DNA of 64,000 nucleotides, taken from NCBI RefSeq assembly GCF_000006945.2, contig NC_003197.2, positions 372,001 to 436,000 on the forward strand, written 5' to 3'. This document shows, one piece after another, positions 44,088 to 56,187 of this stretch (positions within the stretch are counted from its first letter, which is position 1; each line of letters opens with the position of its first letter). The translations under genes and the position numbers were made by a program. The notes under the pieces are model-generated. The model was not told the origin of the DNA. It made no database searches and saw only the letters and a list, made by a program, of their open reading frames with translations. This stretch comes from Salmonella enterica subsp. enterica serovar Typhimurium str. LT2. GTDB lineage: Bacteria > Pseudomonadota > Gammaproteobacteria > Enterobacterales > Enterobacteriaceae.

Positions 44088-45713
44088 TTAATTATCCGAC
44101 TGGTCTTTGGCACCAGCTTTTAAACGACGCCACAGAGTGGTGCGGCTAATCCCCAGATAACGCGCCGCGGCGGTCTTATCGCCCTTAAAGCGCGCCAGTA
44201 CATCCTGTAACGCGTTCGCATCCACGGTTGAAGGCGTCAGTTCTGCTGTGTTCACCATAAGCTCAGGTAATAACTGCCGCATAAATTGCCTGTCCAGCGT
44301 TGGCGCGGGATCGACGCTTAAAAAAAGCGCCAGGCGCTCCATCATATTACGCAGTTCGCGAATATTACCGGGCCAGCGCCAGGCCAGCAAAAGCGGCTGA
44401 CACTGTGTCAATCCATGACGTATCGATTCGGTAAACGGAATTTCCATCGCCGCCAGCGACTGTTTTAAAAAGCTTTCCGCCAGCGGCAAAATATCAGCCT
44501 GCCGCTCGCGCAAAGGAGGAAGCGTCAGACGCAGAATACTCAGGCGATAAAAGAGATCGGGGCGAAAACGTCCTTGCATTATCTCCCGATCCAGATCGCA
44601 ATGCGTAGCGCTGATCACCCGGACATCCACCGGGATCGGCTGGTGTCCGCCGACGCGAGTGACGGCTTTTTCCTCCAGTACGCGCAAAAGTCGGGTTTGT
44701 AACGGCAAGGGCATTTCGCCGATTTCATCCAGAAACAGCGTGCCGCCGTGTGCGATTTCAAACAGCCCCGCCCGGCCTCCTCGTCGTGAACCGGTAAACG
44801 CGCCCTCTTCATAACCAAACAGTTCCGCTTCCAGCAACGACTCGGTAATCGCGCCGCAATTGACGGCGACAAAGGGAGGGGATGGCTTATTCTGACGGTG
44901 AGGCTGGCGGTGAAAGAACGTCTGGTGAATCGCCTGCGCCGCCAGCTCTTTTCCGGTCCCTGTTTCCCCCTGAATCAGCACTGCCGCACGGGAGCGGGCA
45001 TAGAGCGTAATCGTCTGGCGGAGCTGCTCCATTTGCGGCGACTGGCCGCGTATATCGCCCAGTTCATACCGGGTTTGTAATCCCTTGCCGGATGGGTAAT
45101 CCACGCGCTGGCGCCGTGTCAGACGGGTCATATCCAGCGCATCATGAAAAGCCTGACGAACGGTCGCCGCGGAATAAATAAAGATGGCGGTCATTCCTGC
45201 CTCTTCCGCCAGATCGGTAATTAATCCCGCGCCGACGACGGCCTCAATACCGTTGGCCTTAAGTTCGTTAATTTGCCCGCGCGCGTCCTCTTCGGTGACA
45301 TAGCTTCGCTGTTCAAGACGGAGGTGAAACGTTTTCTGAAAGGCAAGTAAAGCCGGAATGGTCTCCTGATAGGTCACGATACCGATAGACGAGGTGAGCT
45401 TTCCCGCTTTCGCCAGCGCCTGTAATACATCGAATCCGCTGGGCTTGATGAGGATCACCGGTATTGACAGGCGGCTTTTTAAATAGGCCCCATTCGAACC
45501 CGCCGCGATAATCGCGTCGCAGCGCTCGGTCGCCAGTTTTTTGCGAATGTAGGTCACCGCCTTTTCAAAGCCGAGTTGAATAGGCGTGATGGTCGCCAGA
45601 TGATCGAATTCCAGGCTGATATCCCGAAACAGTTCGAACAGACGCGTTACGGAGACCGTCCAGATCACCGGTTTATCGCTATTATCGCGCGGAGCGCTGT
45701 GGGCAGTCGTCAT
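44088..45713 (-). CDS. prpR: Sigma-54-dependent activator of propionate genes PrpR
   Basis: A 541-residue enhancer-binding protein. An N-terminal PrpR sensor domain (~1-200; it detects 2-methylcitrate in Salmonella) precedes the AAA+ domain with Walker A 'GETGTGKE' (~250) and the sigma-54 contact loop 'GAFTGSR' (~304). The C-terminal Fis-type helix-turn-helix is 'GDKTAAARYLGISRTTLWRR'. It is divergent from prpB; the spacer holds two inverted repeats and a -24/-12 promoter. Confidence 0.95.
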   Translation of the reverse strand: MTTAHSAPRDNSDKPVIWTVSVTRLFELFRDISLEFDHLATITPIQLGFEKAVTYIRKKLATERCDAIIAAGSNGAYLKSRLSIPVILIKPSGFDVLQALAKAGKLTSSIGIVTYQETIPALLAFQKTFHLRLEQRSYVTEEDARGQINELKANGIEAVVGAGLITDLAEEAGMTAIFIYSAATVRQAFHDALDMTRLTRRQRVDYPSGKGLQTRYELGDIRGQSPQMEQLRQTITLYARSRAAVLIQGETGTGKELAAQAIHQTFFHRQPHRQNKPSPPFVAVNCGAITESLLEAELFGYEEGAFTGSRRGGRAGLFEIAHGGTLFLDEIGEMPLPLQTRLLRVLEEKAVTRVGGHQPIPVDVRVISATHCDLDREIMQGRFRPDLFYRLSILRLTLPPLRERQADILPLAESFLKQSLAAMEIPFTESIRHGLTQCQPLLLAWRWPGNIRELRNMMERLALFLSVDPAPTLDRQFMRQLLPELMVNTAELTPSTVDANALQDVLARFKGDKTAAARYLGISRTTLWRRLKAGAKDQSDN

Positions 45714-45756
45714 CGCAGTAGATTCATCTTTAAGGGGCGATTTTTTGTTTTAAACG

Positions 45757-45804
45757 TGTTTCATAAATGTTGCAATGAAACAGGGTGATTCGTTTCATGA
45801 AACG
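45757..45804. promoter_or_regulatory. Two inverted repeats, probable PrpR upstream activating sites
   Basis: TGTTTCAT (45757) pairs with ATGAAACA (45775), and a compact CGTTTCATGAAACG palindrome lies at 45791-45804. Both share the TTTCAT/ATGAAA half-site and lie about 110-160 bases upstream of the sigma-54 promoter, the usual enhancer position. Confidence 0.7.
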
Positions 45805-45914
45805 TTAGCTGACACGTTTTTTTTTCCCTTAATCGCGCTTATTCATAACAGAAATGACTGTAATTACCTGTTTTTAAATCTCATTGTATTTAATTTTCTC
45901 GCTGCCTCTTTGCC

Positions 45915-45930
45915 TGGCATAGCCTTTGCT
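45915..45930 (+). promoter_or_regulatory. Sigma-54 (-24/-12) promoter of prpBCDE
   Basis: TGGCATAGCCTTTGCT has the invariant GG and GC separated by exactly 10 bases. It ends about 48 bases before the prpB start. Confidence 0.88.
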
Positions 45931-45977
45931 TTGGTGAATACATCTTGAATAACAATTTACTAACATGAGGACGAGAT

Positions 45978-46865
45978 ATGTCTTTACATTCGCCGGGGCA
46001 GGCATTTCGCGCCGCGCTCGCTAAAGAGAATCCATTACAAATTGTCGGCGCTATCAATGCCAACCATGCTCTGTTGGCCCAACGGGCCGGGTATCAGGCT
46101 ATCTATCTTTCTGGCGGCGGCGTAGCGGCGGGCTCGCTCGGACTGCCGGATCTGGGGATTTCTACGCTGGATGATGTGTTAACCGATATCCGGCGCATCA
46201 CGGATGTTTGCCCGCTGCCGCTGTTGGTGGATGCGGATATTGGCTTTGGCTCCTCCGCCTTTAATGTCGCGCGGACGGTAAAGTCCATAGCCAAAGCGGG
46301 CGCCGCCGCGCTGCATATTGAAGACCAGGTTGGCGCTAAGCGCTGTGGACACCGTCCAAACAAAGCGATCGTCTCGAAAGAGGAGATGGTAGACCGAATT
46401 CGGGCGGCAGTGGATGCGCGCACCGATCCGAACTTTGTGATCATGGCGCGTACCGATGCGCTGGCGGTGGAAGGGCTGGAGGCGGCTCTCGATCGTGCGC
46501 AGGCTTACGTGGACGCGGGGGCTGACATGCTGTTCCCGGAGGCGATCACCGAACTGTCGATGTACCGCCGGTTCGCCGACGTGGCGCAGGTGCCAATCCT
46601 CGCCAACATCACTGAGTTTGGCGCGACGCCGCTGTTTACGACCGACGAGTTGCGCAGCGCACACGTGGCGATGGCGCTCTATCCGCTGTCGGCGTTTCGC
46701 GCCATGAACCGCGCCGCAGAAAAAGTCTATACCGTGCTGCGCCAGGAAGGGACGCAAAAGAACGTGATCGACATCATGCAGACCCGCAACGAGCTGTACG
46801 AAAGCATCAATTACTACCAGTTCGAAGAGAAGCTGGACGCGCTGTACAGGAATAAAAAATCGTAG
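45978..46865 (+). CDS. prpB: 2-methylisocitrate lyase PrpB
   Basis: A 295-residue isocitrate-lyase-superfamily enzyme. The active-site signature 'AKRCGHRPNK' with its catalytic Cys is present, as are the metal-binding 'LLVDADIGFGS' and 'ALHIEDQ'. It cleaves 2-methylisocitrate to pyruvate and succinate, the last step of the 2-methylcitrate cycle. TGAGGACGAG precedes the ATG. It is first in the sigma-54-driven operon and is separated from prpC by a REP element. Confidence 0.97.
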   Translation: MSLHSPGQAFRAALAKENPLQIVGAINANHALLAQRAGYQAIYLSGGGVAAGSLGLPDLGISTLDDVLTDIRRITDVCPLPLLVDADIGFGSSAFNVARTVKSIAKAGAAALHIEDQVGAKRCGHRPNKAIVSKEEMVDRIRAAVDARTDPNFVIMARTDALAVEGLEAALDRAQAYVDAGADMLFPEAITELSMYRRFADVAQVPILANITEFGATPLFTTDELRSAHVAMALYPLSAFRAMNRAAEKVYTVLRQEGTQKNVIDIMQTRNELYESINYYQFEEKLDALYRNKKS

Positions 46866-46955
46866 CCTGTAGGCCTGATAAGGCGAAGCCGCCATCAGGC
46901 AATGCCGGATGGCACTACGTTTAACCCGCCTACGGTACGGCCTACACGCCTCAAT
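46863..46955. repeat. REP element between prpB and prpC
   Basis: GCCTGAT...ATCAGGC with inner GGC/GCC (46873-46900) forms a REP hairpin; a second half-unit (GCCGGATGGCACTACG and GGCCTAC words) follows. Within an operon such elements often stabilise the upstream mRNA. Confidence 0.85.
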
Positions 46956-46987
46956 ACCCTACACATTACAATAATGACGAGGACAAT

Positions 46988-48157
46988 ATGACAGACACGA
47001 CGATCCTGCAAAACAACACGCATGTCATTAAGCCTAAAAAATCGGTCGCGCTTTCCGGCGTACCTGCCGGAAATACCGCTCTGTGTACCGTGGGAAAAAG
47101 CGGTAACGATCTGCACTATCGCGGTTACGACATTCTCGATCTGGCGGAGCACTGCGAATTTGAAGAAGTCGCGCATTTACTGATCCACGGAAAATTACCG
47201 ACCCGCGACGAGCTGAACGCGTATAAAAGCAAGTTAAAAGCGCTGCGCGGATTACCCGCCAATGTCCGTACCGTTCTGGAAGCGTTACCGGCGGCCTCGC
47301 ACCCGATGGACGTGATGCGTACCGGCGTCTCCGCGCTGGGCTGCACCCTGCCGGAAAAAGAGGGACATACCGTCTCCGGCGCGCGCGATATTGCCGATAA
47401 GCTGTTGGCCTCGCTCAGCTCTATCCTTCTTTACTGGTATCACTACAGCCACAACGGCGAACGTATTCAGCCGGAAACCGACGATGATTCCATCGGCGGC
47501 CATTTCCTGCATCTGCTGCACGGTGAAAAGCCAACCCAAAGCTGGGAAAAGGCGATGCATATTTCGCTGGTGCTGTATGCCGAGCATGAGTTCAACGCCT
47601 CGACGTTTACCAGCCGGGTGATTGCCGGGACTGGCTCGGATGTCTACTCCGCGATTATCGGCGCGATTGGCGCGCTGCGCGGCCCGAAACACGGCGGGGC
47701 GAATGAGGTGTCGCTGGAAATTCAACAGCGTTATGAAACGCCGGACGAGGCAGAGGCGGATATCCGTAAACGCGTGGAAAACAAAGAGGTGGTGATTGGC
47801 TTTGGACATCCGGTTTACACCATCGCCGACCCGCGCCATCAGGTGATCAAACGGGTGGCGAAACAGCTTTCAGAAGAAGGCGGCTCGCTGAAGATGTACC
47901 ACATCGCCGACCGTCTGGAAACGGTGATGTGGGAGACCAAAAAGATGTTCCCGAATCTCGACTGGTTTTCGGCGGTCTCCTACAACATGATGGGCGTCCC
48001 TACCGAAATGTTCACCCCGCTGTTTGTCATCGCCCGCGTTACCGGCTGGGCGGCGCACATTATTGAACAGCGTCAGGACAACAAAATTATTCGCCCCTCT
48101 GCCAACTATACCGGGCCGGAAGATCGTCCGTTTGTCTCGATAGACGATCGTTGCTAA
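46988..48157 (+). CDS. prpC: 2-methylcitrate synthase PrpC
   Basis: A 389-residue citrate-synthase-family protein. Catalytic His residues are in 'GALRGPKHGGANE' and 'GFGHPVYTIADPR'; the catalytic Asp lies in 'NLDWFSAVSYNMMGVP'. It condenses propionyl-CoA with oxaloacetate. It lies between prpB and prpD with a GAGGAC ribosome site. Length is that of the Gram-negative PrpC type. Confidence 0.97.
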   Translation: MTDTTILQNNTHVIKPKKSVALSGVPAGNTALCTVGKSGNDLHYRGYDILDLAEHCEFEEVAHLLIHGKLPTRDELNAYKSKLKALRGLPANVRTVLEALPAASHPMDVMRTGVSALGCTLPEKEGHTVSGARDIADKLLASLSSILLYWYHYSHNGERIQPETDDDSIGGHFLHLLHGEKPTQSWEKAMHISLVLYAEHEFNASTFTSRVIAGTGSDVYSAIIGAIGALRGPKHGGANEVSLEIQQRYETPDEAEADIRKRVENKEVVIGFGHPVYTIADPRHQVIKRVAKQLSEEGGSLKMYHIADRLETVMWETKKMFPNLDWFSAVSYNMMGVPTEMFTPLFVIARVTGWAAHIIEQRQDNKIIRPSANYTGPEDRPFVSIDDRC

Positions 48158-48196
48158 CTCACTCTTATTAAAAATAAAACGCAGGAAACGTACCCT

Positions 48197-49648
48197 ATGT
48201 CTACCCAAGAACTGAACATCCGCCCAGACTTTGACCGTGAAATCGTTGATATCGTTGATTACGTTATGAATTACGAGATCACCTCAAAGGTGGCGTACGA
48301 CACCGCGCATTATTGCCTGCTCGACACGCTCGGTTGTGGTCTGGAAGCGCTGGAATACCCGGCCTGTAAAAAATTGCTTGGGCCAATCGTGCCAGGCACG
48401 GTGGTGCCCAACGGCGCACGCGTGCCGGGCACCCAGTTCCAGCTCGATCCGGTACAGGCAGCTTTTAACATTGGCGCGATGATCCGCTGGCTTGATTTTA
48501 ACGATACCTGGCTTGCCGCCGAGTGGGGCCATCCTTCTGATAACCTCGGCGGTATTCTGGCGACGGCTGACTGGCTGTCACGCAACGCCGTCGCCGCCGG
48601 CAAAGCGCCGCTGACCATGAAACAGGTATTGAGCGGGATGATCAAAGCCCATGAAATTCAGGGCTGCATCGCGCTGGAAAACGCCTTCAACCGTGTCGGA
48701 CTTGACCATGTGTTGCTGGTGAAAGTGGCCTCGACTGCGGTGGTCGCTGAAATGCTGGGGCTGACGCGCGATGAGATCCTCAACGCGGTATCGCTGGCGT
48801 GGGTGGATGGGCAGTCGCTGCGTACCTATCGTCATGCGCCGAATACCGGTACGCGCAAATCCTGGGCGGCGGGCGATGCGACTTCGCGCGCGGTACGTCT
48901 GGCGCTGATGGCGAAAACCGGCGAGATGGGCTATCCCTCGGCGCTCACCGCCAAAACCTGGGGCTTCTACGACGTTTCATTCAAAGGTGAAACGTTCCGT
49001 TTCCAGCGTCCTTACGGCTCCTACGTGATGGAAAACGTGCTATTCAAAATTTCTTTCCCGGCAGAATTCCACTCGCAAACCGCCGTCGAAGCGGCGATGA
49101 CGCTGTATGAGCAGATGCAGGCCGCGGGTAAAACGGCAGCGGATATCGAGAAAGTGACCATCCGCACCCACGAAGCCTGTCTCCGCATTATCGATAAAAA
49201 AGGCCCGCTCAATAACCCGGCGGACCGCGATCACTGTATCCAGTATATGGTCGCCGTGCCGCTGCTGTTCGGACGGTTAACCGCGGCGGATTATGAAGAC
49301 GAGGTGGCGCAGGACAAGCGTATTGACGCCCTGCGCGAGAAGATCGTGTGTTATGAGGACCCGGCTTTTACCGCCGACTATCACGACCCGGAAAAACGAG
49401 CTATCGGCAATGCGATCACCGTGGAGTTTACTGATGGATCACGCTTTGGCGAGGTTGTCGTGGAGTATCCGATTGGTCATGCGCGTCGCCGCGCCGACGG
49501 TATTCCGAAGCTTATCGAAAAATTTAAAATTAACCTGGCGCGTCAGTTCCCGACTCGCCAGCAGCAACGCATTCTGGATGTCTCCCTGGACAGAGCCCGC
49601 CTGGAGCAGATGCCGGTTAACGAATACCTCGATTTATATGTCATCTGA
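48197..49648 (+). CDS. prpD: 2-methylcitrate dehydratase PrpD
   Basis: A 483-residue MmgE/PrpD-family enzyme, iron-sulfur independent. Family landmarks are 'RWLDFNDTWLAAEWGHPSDN' and 'FNRVGLDHVLLVKVASTAVV', plus 'FPAEFHSQTAVEAA'. It dehydrates 2-methylcitrate to 2-methyl-cis-aconitate; a separate aconitase finishes the rehydration. AGGAA precedes ATG 48197; the spacing to prpC is 39 bases. Confidence 0.97.
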   Translation: MSTQELNIRPDFDREIVDIVDYVMNYEITSKVAYDTAHYCLLDTLGCGLEALEYPACKKLLGPIVPGTVVPNGARVPGTQFQLDPVQAAFNIGAMIRWLDFNDTWLAAEWGHPSDNLGGILATADWLSRNAVAAGKAPLTMKQVLSGMIKAHEIQGCIALENAFNRVGLDHVLLVKVASTAVVAEMLGLTRDEILNAVSLAWVDGQSLRTYRHAPNTGTRKSWAAGDATSRAVRLALMAKTGEMGYPSALTAKTWGFYDVSFKGETFRFQRPYGSYVMENVLFKISFPAEFHSQTAVEAAMTLYEQMQAAGKTAADIEKVTIRTHEACLRIIDKKGPLNNPADRDHCIQYMVAVPLLFGRLTAADYEDEVAQDKRIDALREKIVCYEDPAFTADYHDPEKRAIGNAITVEFTDGSRFGEVVVEYPIGHARRRADGIPKLIEKFKINLARQFPTRQQQRILDVSLDRARLEQMPVNEYLDLYVI

Positions 49649-49688
49649 GCCAGCCAGCAGTAAGGCGTAAGTTCAACAGGAGAGCGTG

Positions 49689-51575
49689 ATGTCTTTTAGC
49701 GAATTTTATCAGCGTTCCATTAACGAACCGGAGGCGTTCTGGGCCGAGCAGGCCCGGCGTATCGACTGGCGACAGCCGTTTACGCAGACGCTGGATCATA
49801 GCCGTCCACCGTTTGCCCGCTGGTTTTGCGGCGGCACCACTAACTTATGTCATAACGCCGTCGACCGCTGGCGGGATAAACAGCCGGAGGCGCTGGCGCT
49901 GATTGCCGTCTCATCAGAGACCGATGAAGAGCGCACATTTACCTTCAGCCAGTTGCATGATGAAGTCAACATTGTGGCCGCCATGTTGCTGTCGCTGGGC
50001 GTGCAGCGTGGCGATCGCGTATTGGTCTATATGCCGATGATTGCCGAAGCGCAGATAACCCTGCTGGCCTGCGCGCGCATTGGCGCGATCCATTCGGTGG
50101 TCTTTGGCGGTTTTGCCTCGCACAGCGTGGCGGCGCGCATTGACGATGCCAGACCGGCGCTGATTGTGTCGGCGGATGCCGGAGCGCGGGGCGGTAAAAT
50201 CCTGCCGTATAAAAAGCTGCTCGATGACGCTATTGCGCAGGCGCAGCATCAGCCGAAACACGTTCTGCTGGTGGACAGAGGGCTGGCGAAAATGGCATGG
50301 GTGGATGGGCGCGATCTGGATTTTGCCACGTTGCGCCAGCAGCATCTCGGCGCGAGCGTGCCGGTGGCGTGGCTGGAATCCAACGAAACCTCGTGCATTC
50401 TTTACACCTCCGGCACTACCGGCAAACCGAAAGGCGTCCAGCGCGACGTCGGCGGTTATGCGGTGGCGCTGGCAACCTCGATGGACACCATTTTTGGCGG
50501 CAAGGCGGGCGGCGTATTCTTTTGCGCATCGGATATCGGCTGGGTCGTCGGCCACTCCTATATCGTTTACGCGCCGTTGCTGGCAGGCATGGCGACTATT
50601 GTTTACGAAGGACTGCCGACGTACCCGGACTGCGGGGTCTGGTGGAAAATTGTCGAGAAATACCAGGTTAACCGGATGTTTTCCGCCCCGACCGCGATTC
50701 GCGTGCTGAAAAAATTCCCGACGGCGCAAATCCGCAATCACGATCTCTCCTCGCTGGAGGCGCTTTATCTGGCCGGTGAGCCGCTGGACGAGCCGACGGC
50801 CAGTTGGGTAACGGAGACGCTGGGCGTACCGGTCATCGACAATTATTGGCAGACGGAGTCCGGCTGGCCGATCATGGCGCTGGCCCGCGCGCTGGACGAC
50901 AGGCCGTCGCGTCTGGGAAGTCCCGGCGTGCCGATGTACGGTTATAACGTCCAGCTACTCAATGAAGTCACCGGCGAACCTTGCGGCATAAATGAAAAGG
51001 GGATGCTGGTGATCGAAGGGCCGCTGCCGCCGGGCTGTATTCAGACTATTTGGGGCGACGATGCGCGTTTTGTGAAGACTTACTGGTCGCTGTTTAACCG
51101 TCAGGTTTATGCCACTTTCGACTGGGGAATCCGCGACGCCGAGGGGTATTACTTTATTCTGGGCCGTACCGATGATGTGATTAATATTGCGGGTCATCGG
51201 CTGGGGACGCGAGAAATAGAAGAAAGTATCTCCAGCTACCCGAACGTAGCGGAAGTGGCGGTAGTGGGGATAAAAGACGCTCTGAAAGGGCAGGTAGCGG
51301 TGGCGTTTGTCATTCCGAAGCAGAGCGATACGCTGGCGGATCGCGAGGCGGCGCGCGACGAGGAAAACGCGATTATGGCGCTGGTGGACAACCAGATCGG
51401 TCACTTTGGTCGTCCGGCGCATGTCTGGTTTGTTTCGCAGCTCCCCAAAACGCGTTCCGGAAAGATGCTTCGCCGCACGATCCAGGCGATCTGCGAAGGC
51501 CGCGATCCGGGCGATCTGACAACCATTGACGATCCCGCGTCGTTGCAGCAAATTCGCCAGGCGATCGAAGAATAG
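49689..51575 (+). CDS. prpE: Propionyl-CoA synthetase PrpE
   Basis: A 628-residue AMP-forming acyl-CoA synthetase. The P-loop 'LYTSGTTGKPKGVQRD' is near residue 240, the adenylate motif 'DNYWQTESGWP' near 388, and the C-terminal catalytic Lys is in 'TRSGKMLRR', the residue known to be acetylated/propionylated in Salmonella PrpE. It activates propionate for PrpC. ATG 49689 follows AGGAGA; a preceding ATG (49686) has poorer spacing. Last gene of the operon. Confidence 0.97.
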   Translation: MSFSEFYQRSINEPEAFWAEQARRIDWRQPFTQTLDHSRPPFARWFCGGTTNLCHNAVDRWRDKQPEALALIAVSSETDEERTFTFSQLHDEVNIVAAMLLSLGVQRGDRVLVYMPMIAEAQITLLACARIGAIHSVVFGGFASHSVAARIDDARPALIVSADAGARGGKILPYKKLLDDAIAQAQHQPKHVLLVDRGLAKMAWVDGRDLDFATLRQQHLGASVPVAWLESNETSCILYTSGTTGKPKGVQRDVGGYAVALATSMDTIFGGKAGGVFFCASDIGWVVGHSYIVYAPLLAGMATIVYEGLPTYPDCGVWWKIVEKYQVNRMFSAPTAIRVLKKFPTAQIRNHDLSSLEALYLAGEPLDEPTASWVTETLGVPVIDNYWQTESGWPIMALARALDDRPSRLGSPGVPMYGYNVQLLNEVTGEPCGINEKGMLVIEGPLPPGCIQTIWGDDARFVKTYWSLFNRQVYATFDWGIRDAEGYYFILGRTDDVINIAGHRLGTREIEESISSYPNVAEVAVVGIKDALKGQVAVAFVIPKQSDTLADREAARDEENAIMALVDNQIGHFGRPAHVWFVSQLPKTRSGKMLRRTIQAICEGRDPGDLTTIDDPASLQQIRQAIEE

Positions 51576-51612
51576 CCGTAAGCCGGATAAGCCGCGTTCG
51601 GCAACGGGTTAG
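51574..51612. repeat. REP-like fragment after prpE
   Basis: GCCGTAAGCCGGATAAG and GTTCGGCAACGGG words resemble one arm of a REP unit directly after the prpE stop. Confidence 0.5.
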
Positions 51613-51648
51613 ACTCAGCGACTGAATAGTGGGGTGTAAAGTCGGGAA

Positions 51649-51669
51649 AGGGCGGCAGCGCGCCGCCCT
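51649..51669. terminator. Hairpin between prpE and hemB
   Basis: Perfect 8-bp stem (AGGGCGGC / GCCGCCCT) with loop AGCGC, 9 bases from the hemB stop. On the minus strand it is followed by TTTCCC, a weak T-run, so it most likely ends hemB. Confidence 0.65.
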
Positions 51670-51678
51670 GTAACAGAA

Positions 51679-52653
51679 TTAACGCAGAATATTTTTCTCA
51701 GCCAGATCCAGTGCGAAGTAGCTGAAAATCAAATCGGCGCCGGCGCGTTTAATCGAGCCCAGACTTTCCAGCACGACCTTTTCTTCATCGATGGCGCCAG
51801 CCATAGCAGCAAATTTAATCATGGCGTATTCACCGCTCACCTGGTAAGCGCCAAGCGGCAACTCTGTGCGTTCGCGGATTTCACGCAGCACGTCCAGATA
51901 CGCGCCGGCCGGTTTCACCATCAAGCAATCCGCGCCCTGGGCTTCGTCGAGCAGTGATTCGCGAATCGCTTCACGGCGGTTCATCGGATTCATTTGATAC
52001 GTCTTGCGGTCGCCTTTTAACGCGGTACCCGCTGCTTCACGGAAAGGGCCGTAGAAAGAAGAGGCGAACTTGGTGGAGTAGGACATTATTGCCGTATCGG
52101 TAAAACCGGCGGCATCCAGCGCCTGGCGGATAGCCTGGACTTGTCCATCCATGGCCGCGGAGGGCGCAATAAAATCTGCTCCAGCCGCCGCCGCGATAAC
52201 GGCCTGCTTGCCGAGGTTGGCCAGCGTCGCATCGTTATCCACACCGTGTTCGCACAACACGCCGCAGTGGCCGTGCGAGGTGTATTCGCAGAAGCAGGTG
52301 TCGGACATGACGATCATCTCCGGCACGGTTTGCTTACAGATGCGGGACATTCTTGCCACCAGACCGTCTTCTTTCCAGGTATCGCTGCCGGTGTCATCAG
52401 TATGGTGAGAAATGCCGAAGGTCATAACGGAACGAATGCCAGCATTTGCGATACGTTCAATCTCTCGCGCCAGCTGCTTTTCCGGGATACGCATTACGCC
52501 GGGCATGGCATCAATAGCTTTGTAATCGTCGAGTTCTTCTTCAACAAAGATCGGCAACACCAGGTCGTTCAGGCTAAGTGTTGTCTCTTCAAACATAGCG
52601 CGCAGCGCAGCGGATTTGCGCAGGCGGCGAGGGCGATGGATAAGGTCTGTCAT
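51679..52653 (-). CDS. hemB: Delta-aminolevulinic acid dehydratase (porphobilinogen synthase) HemB
   Basis: A 324-residue enzyme that joins two 5-aminolevulinate molecules to porphobilinogen in haem biosynthesis. The zinc-binding cysteines are in 'DTCFCEYTSHGHCG'; the two Schiff-base lysines are in 'SYSTKFASSFYGPFR' and 'CLMVKPAGAYLD'. It is monocistronic and convergent with prpE. Standard housekeeping gene, length normal. Confidence 0.97.
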   Translation of the reverse strand: MTDLIHRPRRLRKSAALRAMFEETTLSLNDLVLPIFVEEELDDYKAIDAMPGVMRIPEKQLAREIERIANAGIRSVMTFGISHHTDDTGSDTWKEDGLVARMSRICKQTVPEMIVMSDTCFCEYTSHGHCGVLCEHGVDNDATLANLGKQAVIAAAAGADFIAPSAAMDGQVQAIRQALDAAGFTDTAIMSYSTKFASSFYGPFREAAGTALKGDRKTYQMNPMNRREAIRESLLDEAQGADCLMVKPAGAYLDVLREIRERTELPLGAYQVSGEYAMIKFAAMAGAIDEEKVVLESLGSIKRAGADLIFSYFALDLAEKNILR

Positions 52654-52739
52654 GGTCTGCCTGATGTTTGTGGAATCGAAGGCCCAGTATACCTGAATCT
52701 GCAGGCAGATGTTTTACGAAAACGGTCCTTAACGTAGCA

Positions 52740-53165
52740 GGCGCAGCCCCGGCGGCGGCGGAACATGGCGCTTCTTTTATATACCGAAGATTAATACCTC
52801 AGGCACTATATCATTTTAAATAAGAATTAGTTTTACGTTGTTTTTAGTTTTATTTCATCGTCATTTAAGTAAATGTGGGTTTTAACATTATTCATGTTTA
52901 TTTTGTTTTTCTTTAATCTATATTTATCTTATATGTATTTTGTTTTTTTATTTTCTTGTAAGGTCATGAAAAAGAATGCTTTTCAATTATAAAACTTCCT
53001 TTTATTACGTCTTTTTAATTCATGTCCGAATCCGGACTGAGGATAAAGAATAATTGAACCTTTTAGCAATGACGCCGCATAATCCTTCTTGCTAAACATC
53101 TGTATGTTTTTATGCATTGATAATTGATGGATCAACTATATTACGTCCCTGAGGAGGGATGACAA
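52740..53165. promoter_or_regulatory. Strongly AT-rich leader region of the autotransporter gene
   Basis: About 425 bases, with long T-rich stretches between 52800 and 52980 and no ORF. The composition suggests H-NS silencing and contrasts with hemB. A GAGGAGGG ribosome site lies just before the autotransporter start at 53166. I see no RNA gene. Confidence 0.5.
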
Positions 53166-56102
<2,937 letters not shown>

Positions 56103-56144
56103 TCATTTTCTCTCAGGAGAAATAAAGGTAATTTAAACTGAAAA

Positions 56145-56175
56145 ATGCCCGTCAAGGACTTGACGGGCATTATTG
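56145..56175 (+). terminator. Hairpin after the autotransporter gene, overlapping the yaiV leader
   Basis: A near-perfect 11-12 bp stem (ATGCCCGTCAA and complement) with a very short loop, followed by TATT. It ends about 13 bases before yaiV and may also limit yaiV expression. Confidence 0.75.
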
Positions 56176-56187
56176 CAAGGAATGCAT

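Noticed and set aside
49914..50741. 275-codon minus-strand frame inside prpE
   Set aside because: Antisense to a highly conserved enzyme gene and without family features; typical GC-rich shadow frame.
52750..53160. Possible CRISPR or tandem repeat in the AT-rich leader
   Set aside because: The T-rich stretches do not form regularly spaced repeats or spacers; simple base composition explains them.
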